From: Fen-178 sp963722575
GTDB lineage: Bacteria; Acidobacteriota; Terriglobia; Bryobacterales; Bryobacteraceae
DNA length: 64,000 nt
Assembly: GCA_963722575.1 (NCBI GenBank)
Contig: CAVRNR010000022.1
Location: 1,550,001-1,614,000 of the forward strand
Direction: 5' to 3'
Shown: positions 8,313 to 18,554 of the stretch, one piece after another
How positions within the stretch are numbered: position 1 is the stretch's first letter
Layout: each line of letters starts with the position of its first letter
Translations under genes and position numbers: made by a program
The notes under the pieces: model-generated
What the model saw: the letters and a program-made list of their open reading frames with translations, nothing else
What the model was told of the DNA's origin: nothing
Databases searched by the model: none

Positions 8313-9787
8313 TACTTCACCAGCGCGGCCGACTTCTCCGCAAACTCCAGCACCCACCCCGGGAAGATTCCCAGCAACAGCGTGCCCAGCGCCGGCAGGA
8401 TCAACGCGGCGCGCAATCCCGGTGAGAGCGGTTCGACGTTCTCCACGGCTTCACCCGGCTCGCGCATGTACATCATCACCAGGATGCGCAGATAGTAGTA
8501 CGCCGCCACCGCGCTGTTGAGCAGGCCCAGCACCGTCAGCCAGACCAGGTGCGAGTCCAGCGCCGCTTTGAAGATGTAAAACTTGCCGAAGAAGCCGCCG
8601 GTCAGAGGCACGCCGATCAACGAGAGCAGGAATATCGAGAGCATGGCTGCGGTCAGCGGCTGCTTCTGAGCCAGGCCGGAGAAGTCCTCGATGTTCAGGT
8701 ACCGCTCGCCGCGGCCCGAGAGATGGCTCACCGCCGCAAACGCCCCGATGTTCATGAGCGCGTACGCCGCCAGGTAGAACATGGCCGCCGCCGTGCCTAT
8801 CTGCGAGCGCGCCGTCAGCGCCACCAGCACGTAACCGGCGTGGGCAATCGAGCTGTACGCCAGCATACGCTTGATGTTGGTCTGCATCAGCGCCGCGAAA
8901 TTTCCGATGGTCATCGAGAGCAGCGCCGAGCCCCACACCAGCGGCTCCCACGCGCCGCCGATCGGCTCGAACGCGGTCATGAAGATCCGCAGGAACACCG
9001 CAAACGCCGCGGCCTTGGGACCGGCGGAAAGGAACGCGGCCACCGGCGTCGGCGCCCCCTGGTACACGTCCGGCGCCCACATCTGGAACGGAGCCGCCGA
9101 GACTTTGAATCCGAGCCCTACAAACATGAGCGCCGCCGCCACGCCGATGAATATCGGCGCCGGCGGGGCGCCCCCTGGGCCCTGTCCCGAAATTACGGCG
9201 CGCACCGAGGTGAGGTTGACGCTGCCGGTGGCGCCGTAGATCAGAGCCACGCCGTACAGGAAGAAGGCCGTGGCGAACGAGCCCAGCAGGAAATACTTCA
9301 GCGCGGCCTCGTTCGACCGTTTGTCGTCGCGGAAATACCCGGCCAGTACGTAGCTGGCAATCGACGAAATCTCCAGGCCGATGAACACGATGATCAAATC
9401 GTTGGCCGCCGCCATCAGGCACTGGCCGGCAATCGAAAAGATGAGCAGCGCATGATACTCGCTGGTTTCGGCGTCCTGCCGCGCCAGAAAGCGATACGAG
9501 GGCAGAACGGTCAGAATCCCCACCACCAGCACCAGCACCCGGAAAAACGTGGCGAAACCGTCCACCATCAACATGCCGCCGAAAGCCGGGCCGGCCTCGG
9601 TGTACGCGTAGACCGCTCCGCCGATGGCCGCAACCAGGGTCGCGATGCTCAAGTGGCCGAAGGCGTGCGATGAGCGCCGGTGAAGAATCGGGTCGAGCAC
9701 CATCATCAGCGTGCCCATCACGGTGAGAATCGTCTCGGGCAGGAAGCGGATGAGGTCCGCGGCGTTGAACCCGTAGTTAGCGGGCAT
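8312..9787 (-). CDS. nuoN: NADH-quinone oxidoreductase subunit N
   Basis: A 491-residue polytopic membrane protein, the NuoN antiporter-like subunit of complex I. It belongs to the proton-pumping membrane arm. The Mrp-antiporter core is clear in segments such as FKVSAAPFQMWAPDVYQGAP and MLAYSSIAHAGYVLVAL, which carry the buried lysine and charged residues used for proton transfer. The start at 9787 overlaps the end of nuoM by 11 bp, showing translational coupling. It is the last gene of the 12-gene nuo operon, and a repeat arm sits at its stop codon where a terminator might be expected. Confidence 0.96.
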   Translation of the reverse strand: MPANYGFNAADLIRFLPETILTVMGTLMMVLDPILHRRSSHAFGHLSIATLVAAIGGAVYAYTEAGPAFGGMLMVDGFATFFRVLVLVVGILTVLPSYRFLARQDAETSEYHALLIFSIAGQCLMAAANDLIIVFIGLEISSIASYVLAGYFRDDKRSNEAALKYFLLGSFATAFFLYGVALIYGATGSVNLTSVRAVISGQGPGGAPPAPIFIGVAAALMFVGLGFKVSAAPFQMWAPDVYQGAPTPVAAFLSAGPKAAAFAVFLRIFMTAFEPIGGAWEPLVWGSALLSMTIGNFAALMQTNIKRMLAYSSIAHAGYVLVALTARSQIGTAAAMFYLAAYALMNIGAFAAVSHLSGRGERYLNIEDFSGLAQKQPLTAAMLSIFLLSLIGVPLTGGFFGKFYIFKAALDSHLVWLTVLGLLNSAVAAYYYLRILVMMYMREPGEAVENVEPLSPGLRAALILPALGTLLLGIFPGWVLEFAEKSAALVK

Positions 9788-11318
9788 CGGCGGCCTCCGC
9801 TGGCATCCGCGGCGGATGCTCCACCCGCACCTGGAATGGCACGTTCACCTGCGTCTGCTCCAGCACGCGCGCGGTGGTCCGGCTGACGGGCGGCAGGAAC
9901 GATTGCGAATAGACGCCCATCCACACCATCATCGCGATGAGCGGGATCACCACCGCCCATTCACGAAGGTTGAGATCGGCAACGCGCCGCCGCACCTCTT
10001 CCTTCGCCTCGCCGTAGCACACCCGCTGGTACATCCAAAGCATGTAGCACGCCGAGAGGACCACGCCGATGGCGGCGTAGATGGCCCACTTGAAGTTGGC
10101 GATGGCGGCGCCCTGGAGCACCAGAAACTCGCCCACGAAATTGTTCAGCATGGGCAGGCCGATACTGGCCAACGTGGTAACCAGGAACGCCGTCGCGAGC
10201 CACGGCGCGGCAGTAGCGACGCCGCCGTAATCGGAGATCTTGAGCGAATGGCGCCGCTCGTAAAGCAGCCCCACAAACACGAACAGGGCACCCGTGGAAA
10301 TGCCGTGGCTCAGCATCTGGTAGACCGCGCCATCCAGTCCCATCTGCGTAAACGTGAAAATCCCCAGCACGACAAAGCCGAGGTGGCTCACCGAAGAGTA
10401 GGCCACCAGCTTCTTCATGTTGGGCTGCACCATGGCCACCAGCGCGCCGTAAACGATCCCGACGATCGCCAGCACCACGATCCAGGGCGCGCAGGCTCGC
10501 GCCGCGGCGGGAAACAGCGGCAGGCAGAAGTGCAGGAGTCCGTACGTGCCCATCTTCAACATCACCGACGCCAGCATCACCGAGCCCGCCACGGGAGCTT
10601 CCACATGCGCGTCCGGCAGCCACGTGTGCAGGGGGAAGATGGGAACTTTGATGGCGAACGCCGCGAAGAACGCCAGGAAGAGCAGCAGTTGCTCGCCGGG
10701 AGCGAACGTAAGCCGGCCGTTCGAGATCATGTCCACAATGGCCGGGTAGCTGAACGTCTGGGCGCGATTGTAGAGGTAGATGATGGCCGCCAGCATCAGC
10801 ACCGAGCCGGTCATGGTGAACAGGAAAAACTTCACCGCCGCGTAGATGCGGCGCTCGTGGCCCCAGATGCCGATCAGGAAGTACATGGGCACCAGCGAGA
10901 CTTCCCAGAACACGTAGAACAGAAACAGGTCCTGCGCCAGGAAGACGCCCACCAGCCCGAATTCGAGCAGCAGCAGAAACGCGAAAAACTCCTTCACGCG
11001 GTTCTCGATGGAGCGCCAGGAGATGAGCACGCAGATGGGCGTCAGAAAGGTCGAAAGCAGCACCAGCCACAGGCTCACGCCGTCGACCGCCACGTGGTAG
11101 TGGATGTGGGGCGTGGCGATCCACGGCACGTCCAGGGTGAGTTGCTCGCCCGGCACGCCGCGATCGAATACCACCGGCAAGGCCAGGGATGCCGCGAACG
11201 TCGCCAGCGTTATGGCGAGGGCCCAGACGCGGCTGCCTTTGGGCGATGAACGCGGCACCAGCAGCGCGACCAGGAATCCAGCCAGCGGCAGCGCCAGAAT
11301 GAGGGTCGGCAGGTTCAT
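9777..11318 (-). CDS. nuoM: NADH-quinone oxidoreductase subunit M
   Basis: 513 residues from the ATG at 11316-11318. The open frame extends 60 residues upstream into nuoL but that part is not NuoM-like, and the chosen start makes an ATGA overlap with the nuoL stop. The start MNLPTLILALPLAGFLVALL is typical. Conserved antiporter motifs include FFAAFAIKVPIFPLHTWLPDAHVEAP and PNMKKLVAYSSVSHLGFV, with the key lysines of the proton channel. It forms one of the three Mrp-like pumps of the complex I membrane arm. Confidence 0.96.
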   Translation of the reverse strand: MNLPTLILALPLAGFLVALLVPRSSPKGSRVWALAITLATFAASLALPVVFDRGVPGEQLTLDVPWIATPHIHYHVAVDGVSLWLVLLSTFLTPICVLISWRSIENRVKEFFAFLLLLEFGLVGVFLAQDLFLFYVFWEVSLVPMYFLIGIWGHERRIYAAVKFFLFTMTGSVLMLAAIIYLYNRAQTFSYPAIVDMISNGRLTFAPGEQLLLFLAFFAAFAIKVPIFPLHTWLPDAHVEAPVAGSVMLASVMLKMGTYGLLHFCLPLFPAAARACAPWIVVLAIVGIVYGALVAMVQPNMKKLVAYSSVSHLGFVVLGIFTFTQMGLDGAVYQMLSHGISTGALFVFVGLLYERRHSLKISDYGGVATAAPWLATAFLVTTLASIGLPMLNNFVGEFLVLQGAAIANFKWAIYAAIGVVLSACYMLWMYQRVCYGEAKEEVRRRVADLNLREWAVVIPLIAMMVWMGVYSQSFLPPVSRTTARVLEQTQVNVPFQVRVEHPPRMPAEAADAR

Positions 11319-13153
11319 CTTAGGCCTCCCGCGATCCCCATCGCCACGATCAGCAACACCGAGCCCAACAGCACCCACGTGGCGTAGCTGCGTATGTTGC
11401 CGGATTGTATCAGCCGCAGAAGGCTGCCGACGTTGCGGGCGCGCGCGGCCACTCCGTTCGCCGCGCCATCGATCAGCCCCGCGTCCACGCCTTTCCAAAG
11501 CACCGCGCGCGAGCCGTCCACCACCGGATCGACCACCGCCGCAGCGTAGATCTCATCCACGAAGTACTTGTTGTAGACCAGCGTGTAGAGGCCCTGCACG
11601 CTCGCCGCGAACGATTCCGCCATGCCCGGCTGGGCCACGTACATCAGCCAGGCCAGCGCGATCCCCATCAGGCCCGCCGCCACCGAGACGGCCACCAGAG
11701 CGGGATTCTCGGGCGCCTCCATCGCGGGGAAAATCGGCGCCAGGAACTGCGGCACTTTGAAGAGGAATCCGCCGGTCAGCGACAGCAGCGCCAGAATCGC
11801 CAGCGGAATCAGCATCACGGGCGGCGATTCGTGCGCGTGTTTGTCGCCCCTGTACTCGCCGAAGAAGGCCAGGAAAATGGCGCGGAACACGTAGAAAGCG
11901 GTTATGCCGGCGGTCAGCGTGCCCAGCCAGTACATCCACGGCGCGTGTTGATGGGCGGCCACCAGAATGGCGTCCTTGCTGAAAAACCCGGAGAACGGCG
12001 GGACGCCGGCAATGGCCACCGCCGCGCACATCATGGTCAGGTACGTCCACGGGATCTTCTTGCGCAGGCCGCCCATATGGCGCAGGTCCTGCTCGCCTGA
12101 AAGTGCGTGGATCACGCTGCCCGATCCCAGGAACAGCAGTGCTTTGAAAAACGCGTGCGTCACCAAATGGTAAATGCCCGCCGAAAACGCACCGCAGCCC
12201 ACCCCCAGGAACATGTATCCAAGCTGCGAAACCGTCGAGTAGGCGAAGACCTTCTTGATGTCGTTCTGCGCCAGGCCGATGGTGGCCGCGAAAAACGCGG
12301 TGGCCACGCCGATGACGGCGATGGTGTTCATGGCCGCCGGCGCGTGTGTGTAGATAACCCACGACCGCGCCGTCATGTAGACACCCGCGGTCACCATGGT
12401 GGCGGCGTGGATGAGCGCCGAAACCGGCGTGGGGCCCGCCATGGCGTCGGGCAGCCAGACATACAGCGGAAGCTGCGCCGATTTGCCGCACGCGCCCAGC
12501 ATCAGCAGCAGCCCGATGATGGTGAGCGTCGCCTCCGGCGCGCCCGGCGCCACCTTGAACACCGTGGCGAAATCGAGCGACCCGAAATTCTTCACCATGT
12601 AAAACATGGCCAGCGAGAAGCCGAAGTCGCCGATGCGGTTCACGATGAAGGCCTTGTTGCCGGCGTCGGTGGCGAATTTCTTATCGAAATAAAACCCGAT
12701 CAGCAGGTAGCTGCACAGGCCCACACCCTCCCACCCCACAAACATCACCAGGTAGTTCGAAGCCAGCACCAGCACCAGCATGAAGAACATGAAAAGGTTC
12801 AGAAACGCAAAGAACCGGTAGTAGCCCCCTTCGTGCGCCATGTAGCCGATGGAATACACATGGATCACCGCGCCCACCCCGGTCACCACCAGCAGCATGA
12901 CGATGGTGAGCCGGTCGACCGCGAAATCGCACCCGATATTGAGCGCTCCGCTTCGGATCCAGGTGAAATAATGCTCGCTGTAGGCGCCCGCCAGCGGACT
13001 GAGCGCGAAGATCGTCTTCAGCACCCACGCAAACGAAAGAGCCACGCTGCCGATGGCGACGGCATTGACGGTCCCCTTGGCGAACCGCCGGCCCAGCAGG
13101 CCGTTGATCAGGAAGCCCGCCAGCGGGAGTAGGGGTATGAGCCAGAGTTGCAT
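11315..13153 (-). CDS. nuoL: NADH-quinone oxidoreductase subunit L
   Basis: 612 residues, the usual NuoL length. It starts MQLWLIPLLPLAGFLINGLL and has the family motifs GWEGVGLCSYLLIGFYF, GKSAQLPLYVWLPDAMAGPT and HAATMVTAGVYM. The C-terminal part contains the extended region that forms the lateral amphipathic helix along the membrane arm. It is the distal proton pump of complex I. Its ATG begins immediately after the nuoK stop codon, and its own stop overlaps the nuoM start. Confidence 0.97.
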   Translation of the reverse strand: MQLWLIPLLPLAGFLINGLLGRRFAKGTVNAVAIGSVALSFAWVLKTIFALSPLAGAYSEHYFTWIRSGALNIGCDFAVDRLTIVMLLVVTGVGAVIHVYSIGYMAHEGGYYRFFAFLNLFMFFMLVLVLASNYLVMFVGWEGVGLCSYLLIGFYFDKKFATDAGNKAFIVNRIGDFGFSLAMFYMVKNFGSLDFATVFKVAPGAPEATLTIIGLLLMLGACGKSAQLPLYVWLPDAMAGPTPVSALIHAATMVTAGVYMTARSWVIYTHAPAAMNTIAVIGVATAFFAATIGLAQNDIKKVFAYSTVSQLGYMFLGVGCGAFSAGIYHLVTHAFFKALLFLGSGSVIHALSGEQDLRHMGGLRKKIPWTYLTMMCAAVAIAGVPPFSGFFSKDAILVAAHQHAPWMYWLGTLTAGITAFYVFRAIFLAFFGEYRGDKHAHESPPVMLIPLAILALLSLTGGFLFKVPQFLAPIFPAMEAPENPALVAVSVAAGLMGIALAWLMYVAQPGMAESFAASVQGLYTLVYNKYFVDEIYAAAVVDPVVDGSRAVLWKGVDAGLIDGAANGVAARARNVGSLLRLIQSGNIRSYATWVLLGSVLLIVAMGIAGGLR

Positions 13154-13468
13154 CTAGTTTTTCATCGAATCCACATCGTCGATATTCAAAGTTTCCCGGT
13201 TCTTGAAAACCGTCAGGATGATCGCCAGCCCCACGGCCGCCTCGGCCGCCGCCACCACCATCACGAAGAACGCGAAGAGGTGCCCGTTGACCTGCTTGAG
13301 CTGGTAGGAAAACGTCACAAAGCTGAGGTTCACGGCGTTCAGCATCAGCTCGATCGACATGAACACGGTGATCACGCTGCGCCGGAACACGAAGCCCGCC
13401 ACGCCCAGCACGAACAGCACCGCGCTCAGCGTCAGAAACCAGGAAATCGGGACCGGGACGTCCGTCAT
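13154..13468 (-). CDS. nuoK: NADH-quinone oxidoreductase subunit K
   Basis: 104 residues from the ATG at 13466-13468, chosen because NuoK proteins begin just before the first membrane helix (VPISWFLTLSAVLFVLG). A longer reading frame to 13516 would run into nuoJ. Three membrane segments are visible, with the buried Glu in SVITVFMSIELMLNAVNL and a second in AAAEAAVGLAII, both needed for coupling in the family. The start lies 1 bp past the nuoJ stop. Confidence 0.95.
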   Translation of the reverse strand: MTDVPVPISWFLTLSAVLFVLGVAGFVFRRSVITVFMSIELMLNAVNLSFVTFSYQLKQVNGHLFAFFVMVVAAAEAAVGLAIILTVFKNRETLNIDDVDSMKN

Positions 13469-13469
13469 G

Positions 13470-13970
<501 letters not shown>

Positions 13971-13971
13971 T

Positions 13972-15153
13972 TCATCCCAACCACGCAACCAGAAAGCCGG
14001 TCGCCAGCAAGTTCGCAACCGCGACCGGGAAAAGGAACTTCCACGTGAAGCCCATGAGTTGGTCATAGCGGAACCGCGGCAGCGTGCCGCGAACCCACAT
14101 AAAAGTAAAAAGCACCGAACCCGTCTTGGCGCAGAACCAGAACAGCGGCATCAGCCACGCCTGCACCACTGGCAGCAGGAAAACCGCCGCAATAGCCAGG
14201 AAGGCCGCGCCAAATACGGGAAGCGTGCGCCGGTCGCGCCGGTGGCTCGGGTGCATGCCATGGTAGAGCGCCACCACGCCCGCGCCCGCGAAGATCACGG
14301 CCGGCACCAGGCTCGACCCGTACCGGGCCGGCCAGGGCGCCACCCAGCCACCCAAAAACAGCAGCGTCGCCATTGAGCTTACGGTGATCATGTTGGCGTA
14401 TTCGGCCATGAAGAACGACGCGAACTTCATGCTGCTGTACTCCACGTGGAAGCCGGCCACCAGCTCGTTCTCGGCTTCCGGCAGATCGAACGGCACGCGG
14501 TTGGTCTCCGCGAAGCCGGCAATCAGAAAAATGAGGAAGCTCAAAATCTGCGGAAACGGCCCGTGCAGGATGTTCCACTCCAGGATGCTGCCTGCCTGTC
14601 GCTCCACCAGTTCCCGCAAGCTCAAGGTGTTCGAAATCAGCAGCGGCGCGGCGATGGCCAGCGAGAGCGGCAGCTCGTAGCTGATCATCTGCGCTGAGCT
14701 GCGCAGCCCGCCCAGCAGCGCGTACTTGTTGTTCGACGACCAGCCCGCCAGCGCGATTCCATACACGCCCATGGATGCGACCGCCAGCACGAACAGCACC
14801 CCGATGTTCAAATCGGTGAGCTGCATCCAGGTCCAGTAGCCCGCCACCTCGATGCGGGGACCGAACGGAATCACGGAAATCGGAAGCAGCGCCATGGTCA
14901 TGGCGATGAACGGCGCCGCCAGGTACAGCGGCTTGTTCACGTACGACGGGATGAGGTCCTCTTTGGTGATCAGCTTGATTACATCGGCGATCGGCTGAAA
15001 AAGACCGTGCGGGCCCACGCGATACGGCCCGGGACGCACCTGGATGTGGGCAATCACCTTCCGCTCCACCCATTGCAGGTAGAGCAGCGTGGTCATCATG
15101 GTCGCGAAGACGACCACGACCTTGACCAGGGTGATGACGATGAACGAGTCCAT
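13972..15153 (-). CDS. nuoH: NADH-quinone oxidoreductase subunit H
   Basis: 393 residues, somewhat longer than most NuoH proteins (about 325-350). The quinone-site signatures are present: LLYLQWVERKVIAHIQVRPGP, GLFQPIADVIKLITKED and the loop with VPFDLPEAENELVAGFHVEYS, whose acidic residues link the quinone cavity to the proton channels. NuoH anchors the hydrophilic arm in the membrane. It is sandwiched between nuoG (its ATG directly follows the nuoG stop) and nuoJ. Confidence 0.96.
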   Translation of the reverse strand: MDSFIVITLVKVVVVFATMMTTLLYLQWVERKVIAHIQVRPGPYRVGPHGLFQPIADVIKLITKEDLIPSYVNKPLYLAAPFIAMTMALLPISVIPFGPRIEVAGYWTWMQLTDLNIGVLFVLAVASMGVYGIALAGWSSNNKYALLGGLRSSAQMISYELPLSLAIAAPLLISNTLSLRELVERQAGSILEWNILHGPFPQILSFLIFLIAGFAETNRVPFDLPEAENELVAGFHVEYSSMKFASFFMAEYANMITVSSMATLLFLGGWVAPWPARYGSSLVPAVIFAGAGVVALYHGMHPSHRRDRRTLPVFGAAFLAIAAVFLLPVVQAWLMPLFWFCAKTGSVLFTFMWVRGTLPRFRYDQLMGFTWKFLFPVAVANLLATGFLVAWLG

Positions 15154-17136
15154 TTAGCGGTCCAAGCGACTTTCCACGACTGAATTCAGAACCCGGGAAT
15201 AGCGCCCGAGCGTGCCGGACGCGAACAACCCGTTGTGGACGGAATGCGTCAGATCGGGCCGGTTGCCGGCGGGGATGCCCGCGTTGGCCGCCTGGCGAAT
15301 CTCTTCCCACACCGCTTCCGGCGTCCACGGACCGAGCGCCGCCGCCGCGCCCATCTCGCGCGCCAGGAACCCCATGATTTCCAGGTCCGGCTTAGCGCCC
15401 ATGGTGTTCACCGCGCGCGTCAGACGCTGCACTTCACCCGTGACGTTGGTGACGGTGCCATTTTTTTCGTACGCGCACGCCGCCGGCAGCACCACATCCG
15501 CCACTTGCGCCGTCTCAGTCAAAAACAAATCCTGCACCACGACGAATCCGGCACGTCTTTCCCCTGGCCCCTGGCCCCCGGCCCCCGGCCCCCGGTAGGG
15601 GTTCGCCCCCACCACCCACAGTACGTCGAGTTCCGCCTCCAGCATCTCATCCACTCGCATGCCGCCTTCACCCGGCGTCAGCCCCATCTCCAGCGCGCCG
15701 CGCGAGTTCGAGTAGTCCAGCAGGCAGATGTACTTCACCGGGATGCCCAGCGACGCGCCGAACTCCACCAGTTTGCGAACACCGTCGCCCTTCACGGAAT
15801 CGTCGAACAGGATAACCAGTTCGGGCTCGCCCTTGAGCTGGCCGCGCAGCGATTCGTAGTCGCCGCCGCGCACGATGGCGGCGTAGTTATCTTCGCGGAC
15901 GGGTTTTGGAGTCACCACGTAGACGCGCGCCCGGTGGTGCCGGTAGTTGGCGCGGATTTGATAGGAGAGCAGGGGATGCTCCAGTGCCAGGTCCGCGCCG
16001 AGGATGAGAAAAGCCTTGCGCTGGTAGAGGTCCGCGACCGTGGCCAGTTGGCCGCTGGCGCCGCCGAGCGCATCCAGCAGCGCCGGCAGGTCGCCCGTGC
16101 GGTGATGGTCGATGTGGCTGGTGCGCAGCACCTCTCGCGCGAACTTCCGCAAATAGAAATTCTCTTCGTTGGTGGTGTGGTTACTGCCGATCACCCCGAA
16201 GCTGCCGCCATCCGCGATCGTCTGGTTGAACTTGTCCGCTACCGCCCGCAGCGCTTGCGCCCAGGAGACCTCTTTCAGATCGCCCTCGACGCGCATCAAC
16301 GGCGCTTGGAGCCGCTCCGGATGATTGTAGAAATCGAACCCGTAGCGCCCCTTGATGCACAGGAACTCGCCGTTCACGCCGGAGCGGTCGCGGTTGGTGC
16401 CGCGGATGATGCGGTCGTTGCGAACGCCCAGCGTAGTCTTGCATCCATCCGAGCAGTGCGCGCAGATGGTTCCCACGTGGGTCATTTCCCACGGCCGCGT
16501 CTTGTACCGGTAGGCTCCGCTGGTGAGCGCTCCCACCGGGCAAATATCGATGCACGCGCCGCATTCGTCGCATTCCAGGTGGTCGCCCTTGTTGGGAGCG
16601 ATCTCCGACAGCACCCCGCGGTTGATCACGCCCAGAGCGTTGACCCCCATCCCTTCGTTGCAGATGCGCACGCAGCGGAAGCACAGAATGCAGCGCGGCG
16701 CGTCGTAGAACACCACCGGCGAAAACTGTTTCTCCGGTGTGTGAACTTTCTCTTCCGCGAAACGGCTCTCATCCGCGCCGTAACGGAACGTCATGTCCTG
16801 CAATTCGCACTCGCCGCCCTTGTCGCACACCGGGCAATCGAGCGGGTGGTTGGTGAGCAGGAATTCCAGCATATACTTGCGCGCCGAGACCACTTGTGGA
16901 GTCTCGGTCCTCACCACCATGCCTTCGGAAACGGGAAGCGTGCAGGCCGTCATCAGCTTCGGCATCTTCTCCACTTCCACCAGGCACATGCGGCAGGCGG
17001 CTTGCAGCGCGAGGCCCTCGTAGTAGCAGAACGACGGGATGTCGATGCCCGCCCGCCCGGCGGCGTCGATCACCAGCGTCCCCGGCGGGGCCTCGACCTG
17101 CCGGCCGTCGATCGTGAGCTTTACCAAGTCGGGCAT
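15154..17136 (-). CDS. nuoG: NADH-quinone oxidoreductase subunit G (iron-sulfur)
   Basis: 660 residues from the ATG at 17134-17136; upstream codons of the open frame come from a repeat (17158-17246). N-terminal 2Fe-2S ferredoxin domain with Cys37, Cys48, Cys51 and Cys65; then the His/Cys 4Fe-4S site HPLDCPVCDKGGECELQD, two 4Fe-4S sites (CILCFRCVRIC and CDECGACIDICPVG), and a CAHCSDGC motif with a later Cys (FLCIKGRYG) matching the off-path cluster N7. The rest is the molybdopterin-oxidoreductase-like domain without cofactor. It carries electrons from NuoE/F to the missing NuoI. A gap of about 130 bp holding repeat family A separates it from nuoF. Confidence 0.96.
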   Translation of the reverse strand: MPDLVKLTIDGRQVEAPPGTLVIDAAGRAGIDIPSFCYYEGLALQAACRMCLVEVEKMPKLMTACTLPVSEGMVVRTETPQVVSARKYMLEFLLTNHPLDCPVCDKGGECELQDMTFRYGADESRFAEEKVHTPEKQFSPVVFYDAPRCILCFRCVRICNEGMGVNALGVINRGVLSEIAPNKGDHLECDECGACIDICPVGALTSGAYRYKTRPWEMTHVGTICAHCSDGCKTTLGVRNDRIIRGTNRDRSGVNGEFLCIKGRYGFDFYNHPERLQAPLMRVEGDLKEVSWAQALRAVADKFNQTIADGGSFGVIGSNHTTNEENFYLRKFAREVLRTSHIDHHRTGDLPALLDALGGASGQLATVADLYQRKAFLILGADLALEHPLLSYQIRANYRHHRARVYVVTPKPVREDNYAAIVRGGDYESLRGQLKGEPELVILFDDSVKGDGVRKLVEFGASLGIPVKYICLLDYSNSRGALEMGLTPGEGGMRVDEMLEAELDVLWVVGANPYRGPGAGGQGPGERRAGFVVVQDLFLTETAQVADVVLPAACAYEKNGTVTNVTGEVQRLTRAVNTMGAKPDLEIMGFLAREMGAAAALGPWTPEAVWEEIRQAANAGIPAGNRPDLTHSVHNGLFASGTLGRYSRVLNSVVESRLDR

Positions 17137-17157
17137 TAAACCGTCACCATGTGGCTC

Positions 17158-17246
17158 TGTGGGGCAGGCTTGCAGCCTGCGGGCCGGATTGCATCCGGCC
17201 CAGCGCCGATTGAAAATCGGCGCGCAGGATGGAATCCTGCCCCACA
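17158..17246. repeat. Multi-hairpin dispersed repeat, family A, copy 2
   Basis: Bounded by TGTGGGGC and GCCCCACA. It contains four successive hairpins, GCAGGCTTGCAGCCTGC, a GGGCCGGAT/ATCCGGCCC stem, a GCGCCGATT/AATCGGCGC stem and GCAGGATGGAATCCTGC. It lies inside the nuo operon between nuoF and nuoG, so it is transcribed as part of the operon mRNA and could affect processing or expression balance. Confidence 0.87.
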
Positions 17247-17267
17247 AAGCTTCGCCAGATCATCCAT

Positions 17268-18551
17268 CTACGGGCACGCCTTTCCGCTCAGGTGCTCCTC
17301 GAACTCGCTCCGGAACTTCTCGACAATCGAGATGATCGGCATGGCGGCGGCGTCGCCCAGCGGGCAGAACGTGCGCCCCAGCATGTTCCGGGCGATGTCC
17401 CCGATCAAGTCGATGTCGCCCCGCGTCCCGCCGCTCTCGTGCAACCGCACCAGAATTTTGCGCAGCCAGGTGGTGCCCTCGCGGCACGGAATGCACCAGC
17501 CGCAGCTTTCGTGCGCGTAAAACCGCATGATGCGCATGGCGGCCTTCACCATGCACGTGTCTTCGTCCATAACGACGACGCCGCCCGAACCGAGCATGGT
17601 CTTGCGCGCCGCCATGGCGTCGTAATCCATGGTGAGGCCTTCGCACTCATCGGCCGTCAGCACCGGGCAGCTCGATCCACCCGGAATGAACGCCTTCAAT
17701 TTCCTGCCGTTCGGAATGCCGCCGCCCACTTCCTCGATCATCTGTTTCACCGGGAAGCCCATGCGCAGCTCGTACACGCCGGGCTTGTTGACGTGGCCGG
17801 TGAGGCAGACCATCTTGGTTCCGCCGGCCCGCGGCACGCCCAGCGCCGCGAAGGCCGCGCCGCCGCCGCGCAGAATCGCCGGCACCGCGCAGAACGTCTC
17901 CACGTTGTTCAGCACGGTGGGACACTGAAAGGCGCCCACCAACGCCGGAAATGGCGGCCGGATGCGCGGAATTCCGCGCTTGCCCTCGAGCGATTCCAGC
18001 AGCGCCGATTCCTCGCCGCACTCGTAGGCCCCCGCCCCGGTGTGCGTGTAGAGATCGAAATCGAAGCCCGTGCCGTGAATATTCTTCCCCAGCCAGCCGT
18101 TGGCGTACGCCTCGGCGATGGCTTTATCCAGGATCTCGATCAGGTAGCGGTATTCGCCGCGGACGTAGATGTAGCCGGCGTGCGCGCCCACGGCCAGGCC
18201 CGCGATCAGTACGCCTTCGATCAACTGGTGCGGATCGTTCTCCATCAGCACGCGGTCCTTGCAGGTGCCCGGCTCGCTCTCGTCGGCGTTCACCACGATG
18301 TATTTCGGCTTGGGCGAAGTGCGCGGCACAAAGCTCCACTTCATCCCCGCCGGAAAGCCCGCCCCGCCGCGCCCGCGCAGGTTCGAAATCTTGACCTCCT
18401 CGATGATCTCCTCCGGCTTCATCCCCGCGGCCTTCAGAAACCCCTGGTAGCCCTCCGTGGCGAGATACGTGGCAAGCCTTGCCGAGTTCGGCAAACCGAA
18501 GCGGCGCGAGAGCACCCTCGTCTCCAGCGGGCTGGGTTCGTTGTACAGCAT
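17268..18551 (-). CDS. nuoF: NADH-quinone oxidoreductase subunit F (NADH/FMN binding)
   Basis: 427 residues. The FMN/NADH site is seen in LRGRGGAGFPAGMKWSF and GAGAYECGEESALLESLEG, and the 4Fe-4S cluster N3 ligands in HESCGWCIPCREGT with the fourth Cys in LGRTFCPLGDAA. NuoF oxidises NADH and passes electrons through FMN into the iron-sulfur chain. It starts 3 bp after the nuoE stop codon, and the pair forms the NADH dehydrogenase module with NuoG. Confidence 0.97.
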   Translation of the reverse strand: MLYNEPSPLETRVLSRRFGLPNSARLATYLATEGYQGFLKAAGMKPEEIIEEVKISNLRGRGGAGFPAGMKWSFVPRTSPKPKYIVVNADESEPGTCKDRVLMENDPHQLIEGVLIAGLAVGAHAGYIYVRGEYRYLIEILDKAIAEAYANGWLGKNIHGTGFDFDLYTHTGAGAYECGEESALLESLEGKRGIPRIRPPFPALVGAFQCPTVLNNVETFCAVPAILRGGGAAFAALGVPRAGGTKMVCLTGHVNKPGVYELRMGFPVKQMIEEVGGGIPNGRKLKAFIPGGSSCPVLTADECEGLTMDYDAMAARKTMLGSGGVVVMDEDTCMVKAAMRIMRFYAHESCGWCIPCREGTTWLRKILVRLHESGGTRGDIDLIGDIARNMLGRTFCPLGDAAAMPIISIVEKFRSEFEEHLSGKACP

Positions 18552-18554
18552 CGC

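Noticed and set aside
16981..17157. A longer nuoG start inside the family A repeat (to 17247)
   Set aside because: The extra codons are repeat sequence; the ATG at 17136 gives the normal ferredoxin N-terminus.
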